From the NCBI RefSeq assembly GCF_030812195.1, contig NZ_JAUSSF010000001.1:1488001-1552000 (forward strand): a stretch of 64,000 bases of DNA, in the 5' to 3' direction. Position numbers and translations under genes: made by a program. The notes under the pieces were generated by a model, which worked only from the letters and a program-made list of their open reading frames with translations, searched no databases and was not told where the DNA came from. This DNA comes from Chryseobacterium lathyri. Its GTDB lineage: Bacteria > Bacteroidota > Bacteroidia > Flavobacteriales > Weeksellaceae. Positions 44,730 through 52,524 of the stretch are shown in pieces (within the stretch, counting starts at the first letter, position 1; each line of letters opens with the position of its first letter).

Positions 44730-46004
44730 ATGATGAGAAAAAACTATTACCAGAAACTGGCATTCATGGGAATGCTGCTGATCGTCCTGCTGGCTTTTCA
44801 AAAATATACCAGCCGGGAAAAAGAAGATTTTCCTGAGGTAAAATTCATTACGGAAAGTTCTGCTGCTCTCAACCTGGCCGATTTTGATCCTAATGATCTG
44901 GATGCAAAACAATGGATGCATTTAGGGTTTTCTGAAAAACAGGTCTCTATGATTCTGAATTACAAAAAAATTGTAGGAGGTGAATTTACTTCAAAAGAAC
45001 AGCTCAAAAAATGCTATGCAATTTCTGAGGAAAAATTCACTGCACTGGAATCTTTCATCCTGCTTCCTGAAAACGGCAAAGATCATCGCTTCGAAAGGTT
45101 TAAAACTAATGCAAAGAAAGAAATTTCTGTTTCTAAAAAATTCAATCCGGATGGACTTTCCGTTTCAGAATGGATGAATATGGGTTTCAGTGAAAAACAG
45201 GCTGAAGCTATCTTAAAATACAGGAATTACCTGGGAGGAAGTTTCGTAAGCAAGGAAAAATTCAAAGAATGTTTTATCATCTCTTCAGAAAATTACAGCA
45301 AGCTTGAACCTTACTTACTGCTGCCGGTAAAAACACCTGATAGTTTTAGAAAATCCGGTAATCAGTACGCTATAAAATCCAATATTCAGTATCATTCATT
45401 TGATCCCAATACTTTAGATCTGGATGGATGGAAAGGTTTAGGGTTTTCTGAAAAACAGGCGAATACAATTATCAATTACCGTGACAGAAATCTCAGAGGA
45501 AGCTTCAAATCTCTTGAAGATATAAAGAAATGCTTTGTTATTTCTCCGGAAAAGTTCCAGGAATTAAGTCCTTATATTAAGCTCAATACAAATAGAAACC
45601 TTATCCAAAAACAGGAAACTGATTTTTCAAAAGTTGATTTAAATATGATCACATTCAAGCAGTTGCTGGAATTTGGTTTGGATGAAAAAAGTGCCGGGTC
45701 GATGATCGGCTTTAGAAAAAAACTGAGAGGTTTTGTCAATAAACAACAAATTTTAGATACCTATAATATTGATAAAAATTTGGTTCAAAAATTAATTTCT
45801 ATTGCTCCGCTCGATGTTTCAAATGTTCCTAAATATACTTTAACAGAAGCCCCTGAAGAATGGCTGAAAGATCATCCTTACTTCAAATATTCTGCTGATA
45901 AGATCATATTCTACCGGACTACCTACACGGATGATAAGAAGATTCTGAAGCTTTTAAAATTAAAGCCTGAATATGAAGAAAGAATGAAATTATATTTAAA
46001 ATAA
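44730..46004 (+). CDS. Helix-hairpin-helix (ComEA-type) repeat protein
   Basis: A 424-residue protein with an N-terminal hydrophobic anchor (about 6-24) and then four tandem repeats of about 60-90 residues plus a divergent fifth. Each repeat has a core like FSEKQVSMILNYKKIVGGEF, FSEKQAEAILKYRNYLGGSF, FSEKQANTIINYRDRNLRGSF and LDEKSAGSMIGFRKKLRGF, and ends with an ISEEKFTAL-type segment. The hairpin Gly-containing loop matches the ComEA-like HhH that contacts DNA backbone without base preference. A role in DNA uptake or binding at the cell surface is possible but untested. It lies downstream of the MerR-type gene with 232 bases between. Confidence 0.82.
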   Translation: MMRKNYYQKLAFMGMLLIVLLAFQKYTSREKEDFPEVKFITESSAALNLADFDPNDLDAKQWMHLGFSEKQVSMILNYKKIVGGEFTSKEQLKKCYAISEEKFTALESFILLPENGKDHRFERFKTNAKKEISVSKKFNPDGLSVSEWMNMGFSEKQAEAILKYRNYLGGSFVSKEKFKECFIISSENYSKLEPYLLLPVKTPDSFRKSGNQYAIKSNIQYHSFDPNTLDLDGWKGLGFSEKQANTIINYRDRNLRGSFKSLEDIKKCFVISPEKFQELSPYIKLNTNRNLIQKQETDFSKVDLNMITFKQLLEFGLDEKSAGSMIGFRKKLRGFVNKQQILDTYNIDKNLVQKLISIAPLDVSNVPKYTLTEAPEEWLKDHPYFKYSADKIIFYRTTYTDDKKILKLLKLKPEYEERMKLYLK

Positions 46005-46022
46005 CCGGAAACCATATCGTAA

Positions 46023-46060
46023 AAACTATCCAAGACAATACCTGCTGTTTTGGATAGTTT
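46023..46060 (+). terminator. Terminator of the HhH gene, convergent
   Basis: AAACTATCCAA and TTGGATAGTTT form a perfect 11-base stem with a 16-base loop. Confidence 0.7.
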
Positions 46061-46085
46061 CTAATCTGACCCATTATTTTAAGTT

Positions 46086-47306
46086 TTAGTGATGCATGTA
46101 ACTGCCAGGACCATTGGTTCCTTCAATTGATTCAGGTAGTATTCCATATTTGGTTCGTAAATCGACGGTACCTAATGTTTTCCCTGTCTCGATTTCAATG
46201 ACACTAATGGTGCCGGAATTTAAGTTGGGAATATTCAACAGGTTATTTTGTACTGCTACAACTTCTTTTCCTTTTTTGGTTTTAAAGAAAACCATATGAT
46301 GTGCTCCTTTATCTGCAGTAAGGGTCTTTAAAAGCTTTAGCTGGGGAAGATTACTTATATCAAAGACCAAAACTTTTCCGGGATCTGCAAAACTTACATA
46401 AAGCTTGCTGTTATCATCGATGTACATTTCAAGTGTCCAGCCTAATCCTTGTGTACTTCCGTCAAATATTTTACTAAAAGCATCATACTTCTTGGTGGCA
46501 GCATTGTATGGAGCAATCCAAATATCACCACCCAGCATTGTCGTTGCAAGGGCATATTGTGGAAATTTTCCACGTAGCAACAGAACCTCGACAGGACTGG
46601 ACATATCTGTTTGTGAGTCTGCTACCAGATAGGTCTCTTTTAATTCATAGGTATTCAGATCTAATAATGTACAGGTATTTCCCATTCCAGTAGTAAGATC
46701 CGGGTGAATGGTTGAAGTGACCATCATTAATCCTTTTTCCTCATTAACAGAAATACCATGCGGATACATAATAAATTGATTTGGATTAGTTTGGATAGGT
46801 GCTTTAATAGTTTTGATAAGCTGGTTGTTATTTGCGTTAAAAACACCTATACTACCATCTTTTGGTCCTCCTTCCCCTCCCATAAAAGTCATAAAATATC
46901 TTCCATCATTGGTAAAAAACAAATTTTCTCCTACTGTATTCTCACCTGTATCAATAGGTGTTGCATTAACTAATTTTGGCTGTCCATTTTTATCTTTTTC
47001 CGTTTTTATCTGGTAGAGATAACTCCCGCCTAAAGCAGTGGTAAATAATTTATTGGCACTCTGATTATAATAAAGATGATGAGGCAGGACACCAATGCCT
47101 AATTCAAGTTTGCTGCTAATATGTCCAAAATTTGGGGCTTCAGGATCAAGTTCAATTACAGCTATTCCATCTGGTAATCCTTTCAAGCTTCTATAGTCAA
47201 TGTAAAAAGAAGAATCGTGCGGAAGATCCGAATTATGGTTATCATTTTGACAATTGGAAAATGTTATTAAAATAATAAGATAAAGTAGATTAAATTTTAA
47301 TTTCAT
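46086..47306 (-). CDS. Beta-propeller lipoprotein, unknown function
   Basis: A 406-residue protein with lipobox FSNC (Cys about 19). The mature part has YVTN-like propeller blades: SANKLFTTALGGSYLYQIK, NDGRYFMTFMGGEGGPKDGSIGVFN and HHMVFFKTKKGKEVVAVQNN. The pattern recalls selenium-binding-protein/methanethiol oxidase or YncE families, but the conserved metal ligands cannot be confirmed. It is expected on the cell envelope. It is a single gene. The AT-rich upstream region shows no exact TAnnTTTG. Confidence 0.7.
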   Translation of the reverse strand: MKLKFNLLYLIILITFSNCQNDNHNSDLPHDSSFYIDYRSLKGLPDGIAVIELDPEAPNFGHISSKLELGIGVLPHHLYYNQSANKLFTTALGGSYLYQIKTEKDKNGQPKLVNATPIDTGENTVGENLFFTNDGRYFMTFMGGEGGPKDGSIGVFNANNNQLIKTIKAPIQTNPNQFIMYPHGISVNEEKGLMMVTSTIHPDLTTGMGNTCTLLDLNTYELKETYLVADSQTDMSSPVEVLLLRGKFPQYALATTMLGGDIWIAPYNAATKKYDAFSKIFDGSTQGLGWTLEMYIDDNSKLYVSFADPGKVLVFDISNLPQLKLLKTLTADKGAHHMVFFKTKKGKEVVAVQNNLLNIPNLNSGTISVIEIETGKTLGTVDLRTKYGILPESIEGTNGPGSYMHH

Positions 47307-47483
47307 GGTTTTTAGTTTTAATAGTTATTATTATAAATATAATATATTTTCACTAACAAACTAAAAATATTACACTAATGAGTGAATATTATTAAATAAT
47401 AACATTTAAGTATTTTCTATTACTTTTCTTCGGATAGATTACTCAGGGATAGAAGTTCTAATGTGTTCGACAAAATAAGAGAT

Positions 47484-47520
47484 AAAAATTAAGCAGGAAA
47501 GTACTTCCTGCTTAATTTTT
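47484..47520 (-). terminator. Terminator of rluF, 16-base perfect stem
   Basis: AAAAATTAAGCAGGAA and TTCCTGCTTAATTTTT with an AGTAC loop, 20 bases after the rluF stop. Confidence 0.85.
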
Positions 47521-47539
47521 TATGATTAATGACATCATC

Positions 47540-48262
47540 TTAATCGATTGTTTTGATAGAATCAGAAAGGAGGTTGTTGAGTGTATTAAATTCTTCTTCT
47601 GTAAGATCACGCCATTTTCCTACCGGAAGATCCAGTTTAATGTTCATGATACGGATACGCTTGAGCTTTTTCACTTCATAGCCGAGGAATTCGCACATTC
47701 TCCTAATCTGCCTGTTCAGACCTTGGGTAAGGATAATCCGGAAAGTCATGTCATCGATCTTTTCCACTTCGCACTTTTTAGTGACTGTGTCAAGAATCGG
47801 GACTCCGTTTCTCATTTTTTCAAGAAATTTAGGAGAAATGGGCCTGTCTACACGCACGATATATTCTTTTTCGTGGTTATTTCTTGCTCTGAGGATTTTG
47901 TTTACAATATCACCATCGCTGGTCAAAAGAATAAGGCCTTCACTGGGCTTATCCAGCCTTCCGATCGGGAAAATCCTTTTCGGGTGATTGATATAGTCAA
48001 TGATATTGTTTTTCTCACGTTTGGTATCTGTAGTACAGACAATGCCCACAGGCTTATTAAAAGCGATGTAAATGGGATTATCCTGAGGTTCACGGATTGG
48101 TTTTCCATCTACTTCCACAAGATCTTCATCAGAAACTTTCGTCCCCATTTCCGGGACCTTGCCATTAATTGTGATCCTTCCTTCTTCCAAAAGTTTATCT
48201 GCGGCTCTTCTTGAACAAAAGCCCACTTCTGACAAATATTTATTGATGCGTGTTTTTTCCAT
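47540..48262 (-). CDS. rluF: 23S rRNA pseudouridine synthase RluF-type
   Basis: A 240-residue protein with an N-terminal S4 RNA-binding domain ([23 protein letters not shown]) and the RsuA/RluB/E/F catalytic domain with Asp104 in [50 protein letters not shown] follows E. coli RluF more closely than RluB, and the [16 protein letters not shown] segment agrees. RluF modifies U2604 (and tRNA-Tyr U35) in E. coli. The exact site here is inferred. It is 59 bases downstream of truB. Confidence 0.85.
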   Translation of the reverse strand: MEKTRINKYLSEVGFCSRRAADKLLEEGRITINGKVPEMGTKVSDEDLVEVDGKPIREPQDNPIYIAFNKPVGIVCTTDTKREKNNIIDYINHPKRIFPIGRLDKPSEGLILLTSDGDIVNKILRARNNHEKEYIVRVDRPISPKFLEKMRNGVPILDTVTKKCEVEKIDDMTFRIILTQGLNRQIRRMCEFLGYEVKKLKRIRIMNIKLDLPVGKWRDLTEEEFNTLNNLLSDSIKTID

Positions 48263-48321
48263 TAATCTTCTCCGTACCCTGTATAATTTTACTTTCAGTA
48301 TCAGTAAAAATACGATTTTAC

Positions 48322-49020
48322 TTATAAATTTTCAAATCTGTATTCGTTCTCTAAGAAATCTGTTGTCGCATTTTCAATGGTATACTCACCGATCTTTGTA
48401 CGTCTAAGCTGTGTAAGGTAAGCTCCCACTCCCAGCTCCTGTCCAATATCATGAGCCAGGCTTCTAATGTAGGTTCCTTTGGAACATCCCACTGTAAAAC
48501 TGACTAAAGGAAGATCAATTTTAATATCCTTGAGATAGAAGATTGTTGTTTTCCTGGATTTCATTTCAACTTCTTCTCCTGCTCTGGCTAGATTATAGGC
48601 TCTCTGTCCGTCAATTTTTATTGCTGAATACACAGGAGGTTTCTGCTCTATTTCCCCAACGAATTTTTCAAGAGCTTCCTTGATCTGTTCTTCAGTAATA
48701 TGCATGATATCCTGATGAAGAATTTCAGGCTTTTCCGTATCATAAGATTCGGTCTGAACCCCTATTTTGATCTCGGTCCAATATTCTTTGGGAGCATCCT
48801 GGATCTCAGGAATTTTCTTTGTGAATTTTCCGCAGCAGACAATTAAAAGTCCGGTAGCTCTTGGGTCAAGCGTTCCGGCGTGGCCTATTTTAAATTTCTT
48901 GGGAAGATTGAATTCTCTTTTGAGCTTATATTTCATTTTATTGACAGCCTGGAAAGAGGTCCAGTCTAAAGGTTTATCCAATAAAAATACATATCCTGAT
49001 TGCAGTTCTTCAGCTGTCAT
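48322..49020 (-). CDS. truB: tRNA pseudouridine(55) synthase TruB
   Basis: A 232-residue enzyme with catalytic Asp52 in [14 protein letters not shown] and the [14 protein letters not shown]-terminus. It makes Psi55 in the T-loop of tRNA. It lacks the C-terminal PUA domain, as other Bacteroidota TruB proteins do. It overlaps the stop codon of the lipoprotein gene upstream by one base, so they are translated from the same transcript. This is a member of the ftsX-DUF3098-uppP-lipoprotein-truB cluster. Confidence 0.95.
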   Translation of the reverse strand: MTAEELQSGYVFLLDKPLDWTSFQAVNKMKYKLKREFNLPKKFKIGHAGTLDPRATGLLIVCCGKFTKKIPEIQDAPKEYWTEIKIGVQTESYDTEKPEILHQDIMHITEEQIKEALEKFVGEIEQKPPVYSAIKIDGQRAYNLARAGEEVEMKSRKTTIFYLKDIKIDLPLVSFTVGCSKGTYIRSLAHDIGQELGVGAYLTQLRRTKIGEYTIENATTDFLENEYRFENL

Positions 49021-49469
49021 TATTCTAAAATTTCGGTGATACTTACTAAACTAGGCAGCTTATTGACCTTCTGCTTGCAATCAGGTCCGTTTTCTACATT
49101 GACAAAGCATTTTTTATCGCCAATGAAATAGTAAATATTCTGAAAAGGGTATACTGAATTATTCGGAGCAATGTTCACTGTATAATTTTCAGGTAAATTA
49201 AATTTATAACTGGTTTTGCTAACAGATGTAATTTTCTGACGGTAACATTTTCCTTCTTTGGAATATTCCATAAAAGGTTTGTGATCCAGTTTTTCGTCCG
49301 GAACAAGCTCTTTACAGATCAGTATATCTTCAGCAAGATTTTTTTCTTTGAGCTCAACGAAAAACTCTATCCTTTCTCCGGTGTTATTTTTCACGAATAG
49401 CGTATGTGCCGGAGTACAGGAAACAATGAGGCCGGAAAAAGCCAATATCTTTAAAATATTAATCTTCAT
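49020..49469 (-). CDS. Small lipoprotein of unknown function
   Basis: A 149-residue protein with lipobox LIVSC (Cys 18). The mature part FVKNNTGERIEFFVELKEKNLAEDILICKELVPDEKLDH is a beta-rich domain of a type I do not recognise; two more Cys residues near the C-terminus (FVNVENGPDCKQ, GDKKCF) may pair. It lies 4 bases after uppP stop and overlaps truB by one base, so it belongs to the operon. Confidence 0.8.
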   Translation of the reverse strand: MKINILKILAFSGLIVSCTPAHTLFVKNNTGERIEFFVELKEKNLAEDILICKELVPDEKLDHKPFMEYSKEGKCYRQKITSVSKTSYKFNLPENYTVNIAPNNSVYPFQNIYYFIGDKKCFVNVENGPDCKQKVNKLPSLVSITEILE

Positions 49470-49473
49470 AGGC

Positions 49474-50292
49474 TTATTTAAAGAAATAGAAATAGATCAA
49501 CAAAGCAATTCCCACAAAGATACGGTACCAGCCCCAAGGCTTGAAACCATATTTATTGAGTACTCCGATGAATGCTTTAATAGCGATCAATGCAACAATA
49601 AATGCAACAATATTTCCTACTACAAAGATCATAATGTGATCCTGAGATGACATAATCATTTCATATCCTTTCTGAGGATTTCCGGTTTCTTTTCCCCATG
49701 TTTTAAGGAAGACGGAATATACCGTTACAGCCAGCATTGTTGGAACAGCCAGGAAGAAAGAAAATTCTGCAGCGGCTTTTCTGGTAAGCCCCTGCGACAT
49801 TCCTCCAATGATAGAGGCTGCGCTGCGGCTGGTTCCCGGCATCATGGCAAGACACTGCCAGAAGCCTATTGTGATTGCTTTTCTTATGGTAATTCCTTTT
49901 TCATCATCAATCGTAGGATTCTTAAACCATTTGTCGGCGAAAAGTAAAACCACACCTCCCAATACGAGTACTGAAGAAATGGCGATCTGGTTTCCAAGGA
50001 CGGATTCAATTTTATCATCAAATAAATACCCCAGAACCAAGGCCGGAACCACTGCAAAAGCAAGCTTATAATAAAACTGAAGATTTTTCAGATCAAAGAA
50101 CTTTTTCCAGTACGCCACTACAACAGATAGAATAGCACCGAACTGAATGGACACCTGAAACATTTTCAGAAATTCATCATCCTGCAGCCCCAAAATGCTC
50201 GCTGCAAATCCCATGTGTGCCGTAGAAGAAATAGGAAGATACTCTGTAAGCCCTTCAATAATAGCAATAATGATTGCTTTAATTAAATCCAT
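49474..50292 (-). CDS. uppP: Undecaprenyl-diphosphate phosphatase
   Basis: A 272-residue membrane protein (bacA). EGLTEYLPISSTAHM at 13-27 and MMPGTSRSAASIIGG (about 150-165) are the two active-site motifs, including Glu, Ser and Arg residues used for catalysis. It recycles undecaprenyl diphosphate to the monophosphate carrier for peptidoglycan and O-antigen. It also gives bacitracin tolerance. Its neighbours are ftsX and DUF3098 upstream and truB downstream, an order widely kept in Bacteroidota. Confidence 0.95.
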   Translation of the reverse strand: MDLIKAIIIAIIEGLTEYLPISSTAHMGFAASILGLQDDEFLKMFQVSIQFGAILSVVVAYWKKFFDLKNLQFYYKLAFAVVPALVLGYLFDDKIESVLGNQIAISSVLVLGGVVLLFADKWFKNPTIDDEKGITIRKAITIGFWQCLAMMPGTSRSAASIIGGMSQGLTRKAAAEFSFFLAVPTMLAVTVYSVFLKTWGKETGNPQKGYEMIMSSQDHIMIFVVGNIVAFIVALIAIKAFIGVLNKYGFKPWGWYRIFVGIALLIYFYFFK

Positions 50293-50395
50293 ATTTTGTG
50301 TATATAAAAAAATTTAAAGATTAAAAGATTCTGAAATGTAGAAAGTCTTTCTAAATTCCTTAACCTTTTAATCTCTAAATAAAGGATGTATTGAT

Positions 50396-50692
50396 TTATT
50401 TTCTTTTTAAAATAGCATAAACTTCTATTCCAAAGCCTATCACTATAAACAGTGGTGCAATTCTGATCCTGCGGATGGAAAAAATACCGTCATTCCATGA
50501 ATTAGGATCAAATTTACCGTCTACCGTATTAGCATCCGGCCCCATCATCAGCAGGAAGCCTACTATGATAAAAGCCAGCCCTATCAGCATCCACTTGAAG
50601 TTCTGCTGTCCGAAGTAAAAGGTATTTTCCTGTGGTACTTCGGTTTCCTTGCCAAACTCTGAAGCGGCAAATTTATTTGTTTTTTTGCTCAT
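50396..50692 (-). CDS. DUF3098 membrane protein
   Basis: A 98-residue protein with two transmembrane helices (FKWMLIGLAFIIVGFLLMMG and IAPLFIVIGFGIEVYAIL) separated by a polar loop. DUF3098 has no known biochemical role, but its gene stands constantly after ftsX and before uppP in Bacteroidota, which suggests a cell envelope or division function. It starts 2 bases after the ftsX stop. Confidence 0.9.
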   Translation of the reverse strand: MSKKTNKFAASEFGKETEVPQENTFYFGQQNFKWMLIGLAFIIVGFLLMMGPDANTVDGKFDPNSWNDGIFSIRRIRIAPLFIVIGFGIEVYAILKRK

Positions 50693-50694
50693 TA

Positions 50695-51594
50695 TTAAGA
50701 GTAATATAAGTCGTCAACGTTTGATTTTAAGAATCTCCATGTAGCGAAAATGGTACTTAAAACAGAAATAAAAATTCCTACACCAAGCACTAATACAATC
50801 AGCCAGAAGTATTGGTTGTTATCCTGTACGAAAGCTGAACCAATCTGGCTCGTAAAATAATACCAAACTCCTCCCAGTGCCAAAAGCCCGATTACAGATC
50901 CGATAGCACCTAAAATAATTGCTTCGATGATAAACGGCTTAAGAATGAATCTTCTTTTTGCCCCAACGAGCTGCATGGTTTTAATGATAAATCTTTTGGA
51001 GAATATTTTAAGCCTGATCGAGTTGTTGATCAGCACTACTGCCAGGACAAGAAACAGAATGGAGAATCCCAAAATCCACTTCAGAATTCTGCTGAGATTA
51101 TTATAAACATCCACCATCAAAGTACTGTCGTTTTTAACATCTACAATACCGGGAACAGCTTTGATGATTTTGATGGCTCCGTCAATTTTAGCAGGATCCA
51201 CATATTCAGGTTTTAATGCCACTTCGATAGATGAAGGGAAAATATTTTCTTCAAAAAGCGCGTCGCTGTCTATTCCCATTGTTTTCTTGGCTTCTATAGC
51301 CGCCATGTCCCTTGAGATATAGGTTGCTTTTTTTACAGGAGCTAAGGTCTGTACTTTTTTAAAAGTTTCTTCCTCCAGTTTTGCAATCTTTACAGAATCT
51401 TTCGCATCATAGTTCTCATCAAAATAAGCATTCACGACCAGCTGCTCTTTGATATAGTCAGAATACTTTTGGGCATTGATTAAAATAAGCCCCATTAATC
51501 CTAACAAAAATAACACTAATGCGATACTTATTACGACTGTAATATTGCTTGACCGAAGCCTTTTCTTATTAAACTCATCTACAGATTTAGCCAT
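50695..51594 (-). CDS. ftsX: Cell-division ABC transporter permease FtsX
   Basis: A 299-residue permease with the four-helix FtsX layout: one N-terminal helix, a large periplasmic domain (about 50-165, with VEVALKPEYVDPAKID) and three C-terminal helices. FtsEX activates septal peptidoglycan hydrolases. ftsE is not in the window, as is usual in the Bacteroidota. The gene is divergent from rsmA with 91 bases between and leads the operon to truB. Confidence 0.93.
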   Translation of the reverse strand: MAKSVDEFNKKRLRSSNITVVISIALVLFLLGLMGLILINAQKYSDYIKEQLVVNAYFDENYDAKDSVKIAKLEEETFKKVQTLAPVKKATYISRDMAAIEAKKTMGIDSDALFEENIFPSSIEVALKPEYVDPAKIDGAIKIIKAVPGIVDVKNDSTLMVDVYNNLSRILKWILGFSILFLVLAVVLINNSIRLKIFSKRFIIKTMQLVGAKRRFILKPFIIEAIILGAIGSVIGLLALGGVWYYFTSQIGSAFVQDNNQYFWLIVLVLGVGIFISVLSTIFATWRFLKSNVDDLYYS

Positions 51595-51685
51595 TAATAT
51601 TAAAATTTTTGGCTAAATTAGAAAAAAACTTCCGAAATTTGGGACGAAATAAAGAAAATCATTGTTAATAAAATCATAAAAAACT

Positions 51686-52456
51686 TTGAGTGTAAAAGCA
51701 AAAAAACATCTTGGACAGCACTTTCTGACAGATGAAAATATCGCGAGAAAAATCGTGGAAGGTCTTAGTTTTGAAGACTATAAAAATGTCATGGAAGTAG
51801 GTCCCGGAATGGGCGTCCTTACCAAATATCTGCTTGAAAAAGAGCAGACCATCTATCTGGCAGAGATAGATACCGAATCTATTGAATACCTGAAAAAGAA
51901 TTATTCAAAGATCACAGAAAGTACTTTTGTAGGGGATTTCCTGAAACAGGACTTTCAGTTTATTAATGGAGAGCAGCTTGCCATTATTGGTAATTTTCCT
52001 TATAATATTTCTTCACAGATCCTTTTTAAGATCGTTGATTATTATCAACAGATCCCTGAAATGGTGGGAATGTTCCAGAAAGAAGTTGCAGAAAGAACGG
52101 CCGCCGTACCCAGAACTAAAGATTACGGTATTCTCTCTGTTCTGATCCAGGCATATTACGATGTGTCTTACCTGTTCACCGTTCATGAAAATGTATTTAA
52201 TCCGCCTCCGAAAGTAAAGTCAGGGGTTATCAGACTGACCAGAAATCCGAAAGAGGGCCTGGCCGGAAATGAGGTTCTTTTTAAGCAGATCGTAAAAGCA
52301 GGATTTAATCAGAGAAGAAAAAAACTTTCAAACTCATTGAAAGTTTTGACTATTCCTGAAGCATTAAAAACCCACGAATTTTTAGACAAAAGAGCGGAAG
52401 AGCTCAGCGTTCTGGATTTTATCGGCTTTGCCAATCTCTGGAAACAAAATCAATAA
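51686..52456 (+). CDS. rsmA: 16S rRNA (adenine1518-N6/adenine1519-N6)-dimethyltransferase
   Basis: A 256-residue enzyme (KsgA). KKHLGQHFLTDENIARKIV (N-terminus), MEVGPGMGVLTKYLL (SAM motif I), GNFPYNISSQILFK (NLPY-type motif IV) and PPPKVKSGVIRL are all present. It dimethylates two adenines near the 3' end of 16S rRNA. The start must be TTG at 51686, since no ATG or GTG is available until residue 36, after the SAM motif would be cut. The gene is divergent from ftsX. Confidence 0.95.
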   Translation: MSVKAKKHLGQHFLTDENIARKIVEGLSFEDYKNVMEVGPGMGVLTKYLLEKEQTIYLAEIDTESIEYLKKNYSKITESTFVGDFLKQDFQFINGEQLAIIGNFPYNISSQILFKIVDYYQQIPEMVGMFQKEVAERTAAVPRTKDYGILSVLIQAYYDVSYLFTVHENVFNPPPKVKSGVIRLTRNPKEGLAGNEVLFKQIVKAGFNQRRKKLSNSLKVLTIPEALKTHEFLDKRAEELSVLDFIGFANLWKQNQ

Positions 52457-52473
52457 GTCTATTCAAAAAAAAT

Positions 52474-52507
52474 AAAAAGCCTTTCAAGTGAATTTGAAAG
52501 GCTTTTT
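52474..52507. terminator. Hairpin terminator, convergent rsmA and T9SS protein 3
   Basis: AAAAAGCCTTTCAA and TTGAAAGGCTTTTT form a perfect 14-base stem with T-runs on both strands. Confidence 0.85.
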
Positions 52508-52524
52508 ATGCATGATTCTATATC

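Noticed and set aside
47307..47483. Non-coding RNA in the AT-rich gap before the beta-propeller lipoprotein
   Set aside because: No hairpin with a promoter was seen, only AT-rich sequence.
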